A stretch of 64,000 bases of DNA, taken from positions 46,504 through 110,503 of the forward strand of contig NZ_JAHGAJ010000018.1 of assembly GCF_030248535.1 (NCBI RefSeq), in the 5' to 3' direction. The DNA is from Vibrio sp. D404a (lineage in GTDB: Bacteria; Pseudomonadota; Gammaproteobacteria; Enterobacterales; Vibrionaceae). The position numbers and the translations under genes are program-made. Shown piece by piece: positions 19,101-26,441 of the stretch (position 1 is the stretch's first letter; the number at the start of each line of letters is the position of its first letter). The notes beneath the pieces were generated by a model that did no database searches, had not been told where the DNA came from, and saw only the letters and a program-made list of their open reading frames with translations.

Positions 19101-19530
19101 AGAAGCGCTCTCAAGTTACGCTTTTGAGGGTGATAAAGACAAGCTTCAACAACTTAAAGAACTAGGCGGTGAATTCACTCGCCTTGCAGATAAAGCCGCA
19201 GGAGAAGGCAAGAACAAACAAGAACTGATGCGCGAAGTGCTTGTGGAAGCGATGACCAATGCCATCATCTATTGGGAGTCCGTTACTGGAGAGAGCAAGT
19301 TTGCGTTTGCCGAGAAGAGTGGCTTGTGGCGTGTTTATCTCGACCGAAGCACGTTACAAACACGAACTCTCGATAAGTACTTGCGCGTTGAGACCCTTCC
19401 GAAAACACCTCGATGGCGCACGGTATTAAGCTCTCTAGAATTTATTCTTGAGCACTGTAAAGAACAAACTCCTGAAAGAACGCACATTGAGATGCTCCGA
19501 GACAAGCTACAAAAGCTCCTCACTAGCTAA
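16141..19530 (+). CDS. chiS: Chitin sensor ChiS: hybrid histidine kinase-type, membrane-bound transcription regulator
   Basis: Inner-membrane regulator of chitin utilisation. TM1 spans about residues 16-38, then a periplasmic sensor region, TM2 about 357-376, HAMP (377-430) and a coiled coil. HisKA carries His469 in TSHELRTPLHG. The HATPase carries NLVGNAIKYT and GAGLGLSISRQL. A receiver domain starts near 722, with acidic pocket ADDEP, phospho-acceptor Asp773 in LLLLDIMMPG and Lys in LSKPF. Then come a PAS-like segment (about 870-960) and a C-terminal domain (about 1000-1129). In V. cholerae that C-terminal domain was shown to bind chb promoter DNA, with periplasmic Cbp holding ChiS inactive. 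1129 residues, full length. It lies directly upstream of the chb operon it controls. Confidence 0.94.
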   Translation: MFRFYRKQKFKRLQSTLMLAFLVLSLTPVTLIAVFFLQSHSQDLQEQSTSHLVSVRDTKQQQIIDYLQAQESQVIGFVRSELAIASGGRFYGLINAFQRLGLDIEEARSNAQQRYIQGSGNEVKTSILPESSSYVGSERYRLLHKRYHNAYLELIKRADFDDILLVDINGNVAYSVFKQDNYGTNLLTGKYKDSNLGLTFQKLAKDVTEKRKTNEDYTPVIVSDFLDENGKQSAWLGAPIVQQGYLHSYAMFRLPINGITKLIADLNKSSNMQTLLVGSDHLPRSLAHSQQAIDLSLKVIDKALAGETAVGTFDNSSDQAIIAAYAPIELDYANWALVVELPEKEAFARIHQLEKIFVIVMLTAIVLVFVASHYLSNFITSPLLKLTWAAEKVSAGDLDEAMINTERKDEIGRLAVSFERMQRSIREKMGLIKSQNEELEDNLKTIQKQNEELQLANKLKDEFLATTSHELRTPLHGMVGIAEALISGANGPIPANQKYQLDIIINSGQRLATLVDDLLDYHKMRYGSLDIKKSAVDLSAATSLVLELSHHLLGNKPIRIINQVPANLGLVSSDPQRLEQVMYNLVGNAIKYTTEGKIVISASVIDDNIRVQVVDTGQGIPAEHLEHIFEPLIQAGQDASSYRQGAGLGLSISRQLIELMGGSLYVSSQPMVGTTFSFTLPLATPEELEHYNESSSYSHFQAPEVLESAQQDNSEINENPDGPLLVIADDEPVNLRVLDSFLKLEGYRVRTACDGPETIELIEKEKPELLLLDIMMPGMSGYQVCEALRKQYDHAQLPIIMLTALNQAEDRVRGFEVGANDYLSKPFNKQELAARITAHLSASKAEQRRIENDQLQQELRHRAMVEANLLETQGRLLEQLESAPEAIICIRDDQRIRFANEAAAKLFKRSQEQLKRSMADEIIAPKYLRVEQAHYCGEIDIYISDTRQRVSSDILKLPEGSGLDTMYIFNVGGGVNSNRINNLETAVEALSSYAFEGDKDKLQQLKELGGEFTRLADKAAGEGKNKQELMREVLVEAMTNAIIYWESVTGESKFAFAEKSGLWRVYLDRSTLQTRTLDKYLRVETLPKTPRWRTVLSSLEFILEHCKEQTPERTHIEMLRDKLQKLLTS

Positions 19531-19565
19531 ACTGCCTCTTAACCTCTTGACTGTTTAAGGAACTT

Positions 19566-19594
19566 AGCCCGCTGACCACCAGCGGGCTTTTTTG
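19566..19594 (+). terminator. Terminator of chiS
   Basis: The stem AGCCCGCT / AGCGGGCT with a seven-base loop is followed by TTTTTTG. Confidence 0.9.
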
Positions 19595-20387
19595 TGCTTC
19601 CAGTCTTGTGCTCTCTCTTTCCGATTGACCATTACTTTCATTTATCCAGCTGGAATCTCAAAAGCCATGTCTAGTGTTCTATCTTGATTCTGAGATACAC
19701 AAGTTAGCCTCTTGGTCGTCATTTAAAGAAGCGCTAGCACACCAAGTGGCTATCCTTTGTGACGTGCTTAAATCGCTTCACAAAGCACTTATTTAAAGCT
19801 ATAAAACAAGCCAAAATCCATGTTAATCAGAGCGCTGTAATAGGGTGAAAAACCGGCCCTACACCGCAGCCGTGAGCACTATTTTAAGTCCAACTCTGAC
19901 TATTTGTTGCACTTTGAGAAGCGAGTCACAACAGAACGGCAGATTTAATTTTTTGTGGAAATTTAACGTCTTTGGCCGAAGTGATAGAGATCTACATATA
20001 TAAGAAAACAGGTAGAGCCCATATATTGAAAACCCCAAGGGGTAAGTAAACACTTACATAATTTAGTCACCGCTTATTAACTGCGACTCATATCACCCAA
20101 GCAACAATTGTACATTTATCCATCACAAGTACACTTTTTGACGTTAATGACGTGTCGATTTGTGGTTTTAACGTTTTTAACGGGAAACGAGTTTGATTAA
20201 TTCATGAATAAGGTGTTTTCTTACTCCTGCCAAAGGTCTACAGGCCACTCTTAATACTTCACAGAAGCAGCAATGATTCTTGGAACAATGACAAAGAGGT
20301 AGACCTTGAACAGAGTGTATATCTACGAATAGCAAAAGATTACATTCAATCCATTAGTGAAATGAAAGCAAATAGTAAGGAACAGCT
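19595..20387 (+). promoter_or_regulatory. Control region of the chitobiose (chb) operon
   Basis: Almost 800 bases without a credible gene; a 64-codon minus-strand frame at 19859-20053 has no ribosome site and no recognisable product. Visible elements are an inverted repeat CTTTGTGA / TCACAAAG (19755-19785), an overlapping stem GTGCTT / AAGCAC, a palindrome GTAAGT-aaac-ACTTAC (20042-20057), and a long A/T-rich stretch. The length fits a promoter integrating several regulators. Known Vibrio inputs at chb are ChiS, SlmA, CRP and nutrient signals. The exact ChiS sites cannot be named by eye. AAGGAACAGCT precedes the cbp ATG. Confidence 0.6.
20042..20057. promoter_or_regulatory. Perfect palindrome resembling a SlmA operator
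   Basis: GTAAGT and ACTTAC flank AAAC. The arms resemble the SlmA half-sites GTGAGT / ACTCAC, though the spacer differs from the E. coli consensus I remember. In V. cholerae SlmA is a positive regulator of chb, which makes this position plausible. Binding is an inference. Confidence 0.4.
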
Positions 20388-22070
20388 ATGCTTGCCAATA
20401 TAAAAAAAACAGCACTAGCAACAGCAATTATTGCAACTGCTACGACAGGTTTTGCATCGGTAGCAACAGCTGCAGAACGCAGCGAACTGACTATCCACCC
20501 AAAAGAGTACACAACGTTTGTACGTAACTTTAACCCGTACCTAGGTGCGACTAACCTACATACAACGACTGACTTCTTGTACGAGCCACTTGTTGTTTTC
20601 AACGAAATGCACGGTAACACTCCTGTTTTCCGTCTAGCTGAAAACTTCAAAATGGCTGACGACCTAATGAGCGTAACGTTCGACATCCGTAAGGGTGTGA
20701 AATGGTCTGACGGTGAAACCTTCTCAGCTGATGATGTTGTTTTTTCTTTCAACCTTGTAAAAGAGAAGCCAGAGCTTGACCAATCTGGTATCAACTCTTG
20801 GGTAACTTCAGTAGAAAAACTTAACGACTACCAAGTTAAGTTCAGCCTAACAGAAGCAAACTCAAACGTACCTTACGAGATTGCTAAAGTACCTGTAGTA
20901 CCTAAGCACATCTGGAAAGACATCAAAGATCCAGCAACTTTCACCAATGAAAACCCTGTAGGTTCTGGTCCATTTACTGAGATCGATACCTTCACAGCAC
21001 AACTCTACATCCAGTGTGAAAACCCGAACTACTGGGATGCTGATAACCTAGATGTTGACTGTCTGCGTGTTCCACAAATCGCAAACAACGACCAGTTCCT
21101 AGGTAAAGTTGTAAACGGTGAAATGGACTGGACATCTTCTTTCGTACCAGACATCGACCGCACATACGCTGCAGCAAGTCCTAAGCACCACTACTGGTAC
21201 CCGCCAGCAGGTACTCAAGCATTTGTTGTGAACTTCAAGCACCCAGATGCTGCGAAGAACGAAGCGCTAAACAACGTTGAATTCCGTCGTGCATTCTCTA
21301 TGGCTCTTGACCGTCAAACTATTATCGATATCGCGTTCTACGGTGGCGGTACAGTGAATGACTTCGCATCTGGCCTTGGCTATGCATTCGAAGCTTGGTC
21401 TGATGAAAAGACTCACGACAAGTACAAAGGCTTCAACACTTACAACGCTGAAGGCGCGAAGAAGCTTCTTGCTGATGCAGGCTTCAAAGACGTAAACAAA
21501 GACGGCTTTGTTGATACACCATCAGGCAAATCTTTCGAGCTATTGATTCAATCACCAAACGGTTGGACTGACTTCAACAACACAGTACAACTTGCTGTTG
21601 AGCAACTAAACGAAGTTGGCATCAAAGCAAAAGCTCGTACACCAGATTTCTCTGTGTACAACCAAGCAATGCTTGAAGGTACGTACGACGTAGCTTACAC
21701 AAACTACTTCCACGGTGCGGATCCATACACTTACTGGAACAGCGCGTACAACTCTTCACTGCAATCTGGTGACGGTATGCCTCGTTTCGCGATGCACTTC
21801 TACAAGAACGACAAGCTAGACGGTCTTCTAAACAGCTTCTACAAAACAGCTGATAAGAACGAACAGCTAGACATCGCTCACGGTATCCAGAAGATCATCG
21901 CAGCTGACCAAGTAACGATTCCTGTAATGTCTGGTGCTTACATGTACCAATACAACACAACTCGCTTCACTGGTTGGTGGAACGAAGAGAATCCAAAAGG
22001 TCGTCCAAACATCTGGGCTGGTATTCCAGAGCGTCTACTTCACGTACTGGATCTAAAACCAGTTCAATAA
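20388..22070 (+). CDS. cbp: Periplasmic chitooligosaccharide-binding protein (Cbp)
   Basis: Solute-binding protein of the SBP_bac_5 (DppA/OppA-type) family that captures (GlcNAc)n in the periplasm for the downstream ABC transporter. In Vibrio it also binds ChiS and keeps it off when no chitin sugar is present. It has a signal peptide of about 26 residues ending ATAA without a lipobox, so it is a soluble periplasmic protein. Family signatures are LAENFKMADDLMSVTFDIRKGVKW-type text and SFNLVKEKPELD. 560 residues, normal. First gene of the operon, after AAGGA. Its codon use is more biased than that of the following genes, and two hairpins follow it, consistent with excess SBP over transporter. 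Confidence 0.94.
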   Translation: MLANIKKTALATAIIATATTGFASVATAAERSELTIHPKEYTTFVRNFNPYLGATNLHTTTDFLYEPLVVFNEMHGNTPVFRLAENFKMADDLMSVTFDIRKGVKWSDGETFSADDVVFSFNLVKEKPELDQSGINSWVTSVEKLNDYQVKFSLTEANSNVPYEIAKVPVVPKHIWKDIKDPATFTNENPVGSGPFTEIDTFTAQLYIQCENPNYWDADNLDVDCLRVPQIANNDQFLGKVVNGEMDWTSSFVPDIDRTYAAASPKHHYWYPPAGTQAFVVNFKHPDAAKNEALNNVEFRRAFSMALDRQTIIDIAFYGGGTVNDFASGLGYAFEAWSDEKTHDKYKGFNTYNAEGAKKLLADAGFKDVNKDGFVDTPSGKSFELLIQSPNGWTDFNNTVQLAVEQLNEVGIKAKARTPDFSVYNQAMLEGTYDVAYTNYFHGADPYTYWNSAYNSSLQSGDGMPRFAMHFYKNDKLDGLLNSFYKTADKNEQLDIAHGIQKIIAADQVTIPVMSGAYMYQYNTTRFTGWWNEENPKGRPNIWAGIPERLLHVLDLKPVQ

Positions 22071-22087
22071 GCAGTCGTTCAATCCTT

Positions 22088-22165
22088 GCGGCGTAATCCC
22101 TTACGCCGCTTATAAAAATCCCCACACTCTCAATTGAAAGTATGGCGCTCGTCGTCAGGGGATTT
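22088..22165 (+). other. Intercistronic hairpins after cbp
   Basis: The first hairpin has perfect arms GCGGCGTAA / TTACGCCGC with a 4-base loop (22088-22109). The second has AAATCCCC / GGGGATTT (about 22116-22165) and a long loop. There is no clean T run after the second, so they look like mRNA-stabilising or partial-attenuation elements between the binding protein and permease genes. Confidence 0.65.
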
Positions 22166-22240
22166 CTCGTTCCAAATTTTCGCTAGGAGCGACCTGAATC
22201 CAGAAACAGGGAAACAATCTGGGTGAGTAAGGTGTGAGTT

Positions 22241-23227
22241 ATGGGTTATTTTTTAAGACGTTTGTCATTTTATTTTGTCGCGCTATTAGTTGCTGCGACG
22301 TTAAACTTTGCAATTCCGCGAGCAATGCCGGGCGACCCGGTGACCATGATGTTCGCTAACGCTTCTGTTCAGGTAACCCCTGAGCGTATCGCAGCAATGA
22401 AAGAGCTACTCGGCTTCGTCGATGGCGGTCTATTAGTACAATACATTGCTTACATGAAGAACATCCTCAGCTGGGAGCTAGGTACTTCAATTCAATTCTA
22501 CCCACTGTCTGTAAACTCGTTACTTGGCGGTGCATTCGGTTGGTCACTGTTCTTAGCGGGTACGGCGGTTGTTCTATCGTTCTCTCTAGGCTCTATCTTA
22601 GGCATCTTCGCAGCTTGGAAACGTGGCAGTAAATATGATGCATTCGTGACCCCAGGTATGCTAATTCTGCAAGCGGTACCTCAAGTGGTTATCGCAATGA
22701 TTGCACTGTTCACCTTCGCAATCGGCCTTAAGTGGTTCCCGACTGGCTACGCATATACCGCGGGTACAGTGCCAGATTGGACAAGCTGGGAATTCATTAA
22801 AGACGCAGCTTATCATGCTGTTCTCCCTCTATTTTGTGCTTCTGTGGTTCAGATTGGTGGCTTCCTAGTCAACATGCGTAACAACATGATCAACCTTCTT
22901 GCAGAAGACTACATCACTATGGCTAAAGGTAAGGGCCTAAGTGAAAACCGAGTGGTATTCAACTACGCGGCACGTAACGCACTGCTACCAAGTGTAACCG
23001 CACTTTCAATGTCACTAGGTATGGCAATCGGTGGTCAGCTCATCATCGAAATCATCTTCAACTACCCGGGTCTTGGTACGGTTCTATTCAATGCGATTAA
23101 CGCGCGTGACTACCAAGTTCTTCAAGGTCAGCTGCTTATCATGACGCTGTTCATGCTGTTCTTTAACCTTGTCGCTGACATGCTTTACGTTGTTCTTGAC
23201 CCTCGTCTACGTAAGGGTGGTAAATAA
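22241..23227 (+). CDS. Chitooligosaccharide ABC transporter permease 1 (DppB-type)
   Basis: Inner-membrane permease of the peptide/opine/nickel ABC family, here transporting (GlcNAc)2 and related oligomers with Cbp. It has an N-terminal TM (residues 7-27), the IPRAMPGDPV motif typical of DppB proteins, four to five further TMs, and the EAA-like loop MAKGKGLSENRVVFNYAARNALLP that docks the ATPases. 328 residues. It starts ATG at 22241 after AAGGTGTGAG. Only two bases separate it from the second permease. Confidence 0.92.
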   Translation: MGYFLRRLSFYFVALLVAATLNFAIPRAMPGDPVTMMFANASVQVTPERIAAMKELLGFVDGGLLVQYIAYMKNILSWELGTSIQFYPLSVNSLLGGAFGWSLFLAGTAVVLSFSLGSILGIFAAWKRGSKYDAFVTPGMLILQAVPQVVIAMIALFTFAIGLKWFPTGYAYTAGTVPDWTSWEFIKDAAYHAVLPLFCASVVQIGGFLVNMRNNMINLLAEDYITMAKGKGLSENRVVFNYAARNALLPSVTALSMSLGMAIGGQLIIEIIFNYPGLGTVLFNAINARDYQVLQGQLLIMTLFMLFFNLVADMLYVVLDPRLRKGGK

Positions 23228-23229
23228 TC

Positions 23230-24255
23230 ATGAAAGACTTTCTAAAACTCATTTGGCGCAACCCGATGGCACTGACTGGTGTAATCATTCTTGGCGTCTT
23301 CATCTTCGCAGCGCTGTTTGCACCATTAATTGCAAAGCACGCCCCAGACAAACGTACGGGTAACCCGCACGAGTACCCAAGCTTCGTAGTGAAATCGGCT
23401 CAATCTAACCCTGATGGCTGGGTAGCAACAAACCTAGCAGATGACCGTCGTACGCTGATCATGTCTAAAAAAGCAGACCACGTACTGGGCACAACTCGTA
23501 TGGGTCGTGATGTTTGGTCTCAAGTAGTACACGGTGCTCGCGTATCACTAGCAGTAGGCTTCGGTGCAGGTATCACGGTATGTCTACTTGCTACTGTAAT
23601 CGGTGTATCGGCAGGTTACTTTGGCGGTCGTGTTGACGACATTCTTACCGCAGCGATGAACATCATGCTGGTTATTCCACAGTACCCATTGCTCTTTGTA
23701 GTCGCAGCATTCATTGGTGAGGCGGGCCCATTAACCATCACCTTAGTTATCGGCTTTATGTCCTGGGCTTGGGGCGCGAGGGTTATCCGCTCACAAACAC
23801 TGGCTCTGCGTGAAAAAGAGTTTGTGAAAGCTGCTGAGGTATTGGGTGAGTCTTCTTTCCGCATCATCTTCGTTGAGATTCTGCCAAACCTTATCTCTAT
23901 CGTAGGTGCGAGCTTCATCGGCTCTGTGATGTACGCAATCATGATGGAAGCGACGCTGTCGTTCCTAGGTCTTGGCGACCCGAATACTGTTAGCTGGGGC
24001 ATCATGCTTTACAACGTACAAGCTTCTTCTTCAATGCTAATCGGCGCTTGGTGGGAACTGCTAGCTCCATGTATCGCACTAACGCTACTTGTAACTGGCC
24101 TAGCACTGCTGAACTTTGCTGTTGATGAGATTGCAAACCCACAACTGCGTTCGCACAAAGGTATGAAGCGCTGGAAGAAACTTGCTGCACAAGACAAGCA
24201 AGAGCGTGAGCCTGAACTACCACCACAAAATGCACTTTGGAGCGGAGATAAATAA
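23230..24255 (+). CDS. Chitooligosaccharide ABC transporter permease 2 (DppC-type)
   Basis: Second membrane subunit of the importer. It has an N-terminal TM after a short cytoplasmic start (MKDFLKLIWRNPMALTGV) and a periplasmic insertion (about 45-100) with LGTTRMGRDVWSQVVHGARVSL, the DppC hallmark. Five TMs follow, with the coupling loop LREKEFVKAAEVLGESSFRI. 341 residues, with a charged C-terminal tail. It is flanked by two-base gaps on both sides, so it is translated as part of one tight operon. Confidence 0.92.
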   Translation: MKDFLKLIWRNPMALTGVIILGVFIFAALFAPLIAKHAPDKRTGNPHEYPSFVVKSAQSNPDGWVATNLADDRRTLIMSKKADHVLGTTRMGRDVWSQVVHGARVSLAVGFGAGITVCLLATVIGVSAGYFGGRVDDILTAAMNIMLVIPQYPLLFVVAAFIGEAGPLTITLVIGFMSWAWGARVIRSQTLALREKEFVKAAEVLGESSFRIIFVEILPNLISIVGASFIGSVMYAIMMEATLSFLGLGDPNTVSWGIMLYNVQASSSMLIGAWWELLAPCIALTLLVTGLALLNFAVDEIANPQLRSHKGMKRWKKLAAQDKQEREPELPPQNALWSGDK

Positions 24256-24257
24256 TC

Positions 24258-25241
24258 ATGACAGCACCACTCATTTCTATCCGCAACCTTTGCGTAGATT
24301 ACATCACAGACGCGGGCGATGTCCGCGCCTGTAACAACGTGAGCTTTGACATTGCACCCGGAGAAGTCTTCGGTCTAGCTGGAGAATCTGGTTGTGGTAA
24401 ATCAACCGTTGCATTTTCACTGATGCGCCTTCATAAGCCGCCAGCGTTTATCACTGGTGGTGAGGTTATCTTCAACGGTGAAAACATCTTAGATTACAGC
24501 GACGACCGCATGCAGGCATTCCGCTGGAGCGAGATGTCGATGGTATTCCAGAGTGCGATGAACGCATTGAACCCTGTCTTACCAATGGAAGAGCAGTTCT
24601 GTGACGTAATTATGCGTCACACCAACATGACTCGTGAACAAGCAAAACAGCGCGCTGAAGGCCTGCTGGAGATCGTTGATATCCACCCTAGCCGTCTTAG
24701 CGATTACCCTCACCAATTCTCAGGTGGTATGCGCCAACGCCTAGTAATTGCTATTGCGTTAGCACTGAACCCGAAACTGATCATCATGGATGAGCCAACA
24801 ACGGCACTGGACGTGGTAGTACAGCGCGAGATCCTACAAAAGATCCACGCGCTAAAAGAAGAGTTCGGTTTCTCTATCTTGTTCATTACCCATGACTTGT
24901 CACTGATGGTCGAGTTCTCAGATCGCATCGGCATCATGTATTCCGGTGAGCTGATTGAAGTCGCGAACTCGCAAGACATTCTAGAAAACCCTTATCACCC
25001 GTACACCAAAGGACTGGGTAGTTCCTTCCCTCCTTTAACGGGCCCAAAAACGAAACTGGCCGGTATTCCGGGCAACCCTCTGAACTTACTGGAAATACCA
25101 GAAGGTTGCCGCTTCCAAGCTCGTTGTGACCGTGTACATGAAACTTGTACGAAAGTGCCAACCAAACTGCGCTCAATTGAGCCAGGGCATCTTTCAAACT
25201 GCCACCTTTATGGTGAGCCAATAGTACATACCAAGCTCTAG
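24258..25241 (+). CDS. Chitooligosaccharide ABC transporter ATPase 1 (DppD-type)
   Basis: Cytoplasmic ATP-binding subunit. Walker A is GESGCGKST, the signature is FSGGMRQR, Walker B with catalytic Glu is LIIMDEPTTALD, and the switch His is in FITHDLS. The C-terminal oligopeptide-transporter extension contains GCRFQARCDRVHETC with the Cys cluster found in DppD/OppD proteins, some of which carry an Fe-S cluster. 327 residues. It starts two bases after permease 2. Together with ATPase 2 it powers the importer. Confidence 0.93.
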   Translation: MTAPLISIRNLCVDYITDAGDVRACNNVSFDIAPGEVFGLAGESGCGKSTVAFSLMRLHKPPAFITGGEVIFNGENILDYSDDRMQAFRWSEMSMVFQSAMNALNPVLPMEEQFCDVIMRHTNMTREQAKQRAEGLLEIVDIHPSRLSDYPHQFSGGMRQRLVIAIALALNPKLIIMDEPTTALDVVVQREILQKIHALKEEFGFSILFITHDLSLMVEFSDRIGIMYSGELIEVANSQDILENPYHPYTKGLGSSFPPLTGPKTKLAGIPGNPLNLLEIPEGCRFQARCDRVHETCTKVPTKLRSIEPGHLSNCHLYGEPIVHTKL

Positions 25242-25325
25242 CTTGCCTGCTCTTAGAGCATCAATACAACAAGGCGGACAAACCGCCATGCAAGCAAAAA
25301 GCGATAAAGGATTCTGGAGACAATT

Positions 25326-26321
25326 ATGAGCAAAAATTACGGTCAATTATTGGTAGAAGGTAAGAACGTCGTCAAAGACTTCCCAATAAGCAGCACCACA
25401 ATTCAAACTCCAATGATGCGTGCGATCAACGACGTGTCATTCAAGATGTATAAAAGTCGTGGCCTCGCCGTTGTTGGTGAGTCAGGCTCAGGTAAATCAA
25501 CCACAGCGAAGATGATCGCCAAGATGTACGCGCCAACTGATGGCGTTATCGAATACAAAGGCCGCGATATCCAAACTATTGCGTCTAAGCGTGATTTGAT
25601 GACCTATCGTGAAGGCGTACAAATGGTATGGCAAGACCCGTTTGGTTCACTCAACCCAACTCACAACATCTTCCACCATATTTTACGTCCACTGCTGATT
25701 CACAAAAAAGTGGACCCGCGTAATAAGCGTGAGCAAGAAGAACGCGTATACGATCTTCTTGAGCAAGTTGGCTTGATCCCACCAAAAGAGACGGCTCAGA
25801 AGTACCCACACCAACTGTCTGGCGGCCAGCGTCAGCGTGTCAATCTGGCGCGTAATATCGCAGTAGGTGCCGAGGTAGTTCTTGCTGACGAGCCAACCTC
25901 AATGCTCGACGTATCAATCCGTGCAGGTGTTCTCAACCTGATGGAAGAGATGAAGTTCGAGAAAGAGATGTCACTCCTTTACATCACCCACGATATCGCG
26001 ACAGCTCGCTACATCGCGGAAGACCTTTCAGTGATGTATGTAGGACACATGGTGGAATGGGGAGATACCGATGAGGTCATCGCCAACCCACAACACCCAT
26101 ATACACAACTTTTGGTGTCAGCAGTTCCGGATCCAAAGAAATCAATCCATGAAAAATTGGCTGGCAACAAAGGGGAAATTCCACTGTGGACTCCTGAGTC
26201 TGCAGGCTGTCCTTTTGCTGGTCGCTGCACGCACGCAACCGACAAGTGTAAAGAGCAACTGCCGGGTGTGACTCAGTTGGGTGAAAACCACTTCGTACGT
26301 TGTTACCTACACGAGAGTTAA
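25326..26321 (+). CDS. Chitooligosaccharide ABC transporter ATPase 2 (DppF-type)
   Basis: Partner ATPase. Walker A is GESGSGKST, the signature is LSGGQRQRVN, Walker B is VVLADEPTSMLD and the switch is YITHDIA. The C-terminal part again has the Cys-containing extension (GCPFAGRCTHATDKC). 331 residues. TCTGGAGACAATT precedes the ATG. The 84-base gap before it is the largest inside the transporter genes. A GGTTGGGG / CCCTAACC imperfect hairpin (about 26330-26356) lies between it and the glycosidase gene. Confidence 0.93.
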   Translation: MSKNYGQLLVEGKNVVKDFPISSTTIQTPMMRAINDVSFKMYKSRGLAVVGESGSGKSTTAKMIAKMYAPTDGVIEYKGRDIQTIASKRDLMTYREGVQMVWQDPFGSLNPTHNIFHHILRPLLIHKKVDPRNKREQEERVYDLLEQVGLIPPKETAQKYPHQLSGGQRQRVNLARNIAVGAEVVLADEPTSMLDVSIRAGVLNLMEEMKFEKEMSLLYITHDIATARYIAEDLSVMYVGHMVEWGDTDEVIANPQHPYTQLLVSAVPDPKKSIHEKLAGNKGEIPLWTPESAGCPFAGRCTHATDKCKEQLPGVTQLGENHFVRCYLHES

Positions 26322-26441
26322 TCATTGGGGTTGGGGGCAGCACTGTCCCTAACCTTTTCACTCTGGTCATTTAACATCGACCATTTTTAACCAAAGATTT
26401 AGTACCTAGCCAATAGAAATTAGGACTGTCGGAGACATTTG

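Noticed and set aside
19859..20053. 64-codon minus-strand frame in the chb control region
   Set aside because: No ribosome site, no recognisable domain, and it covers the candidate operator palindrome; better read as non-coding.
26439..26441. TTG start codon for the GH9 gene
   Set aside because: ATG at 26442 immediately follows, is better spaced from GGAG and is the usual codon.
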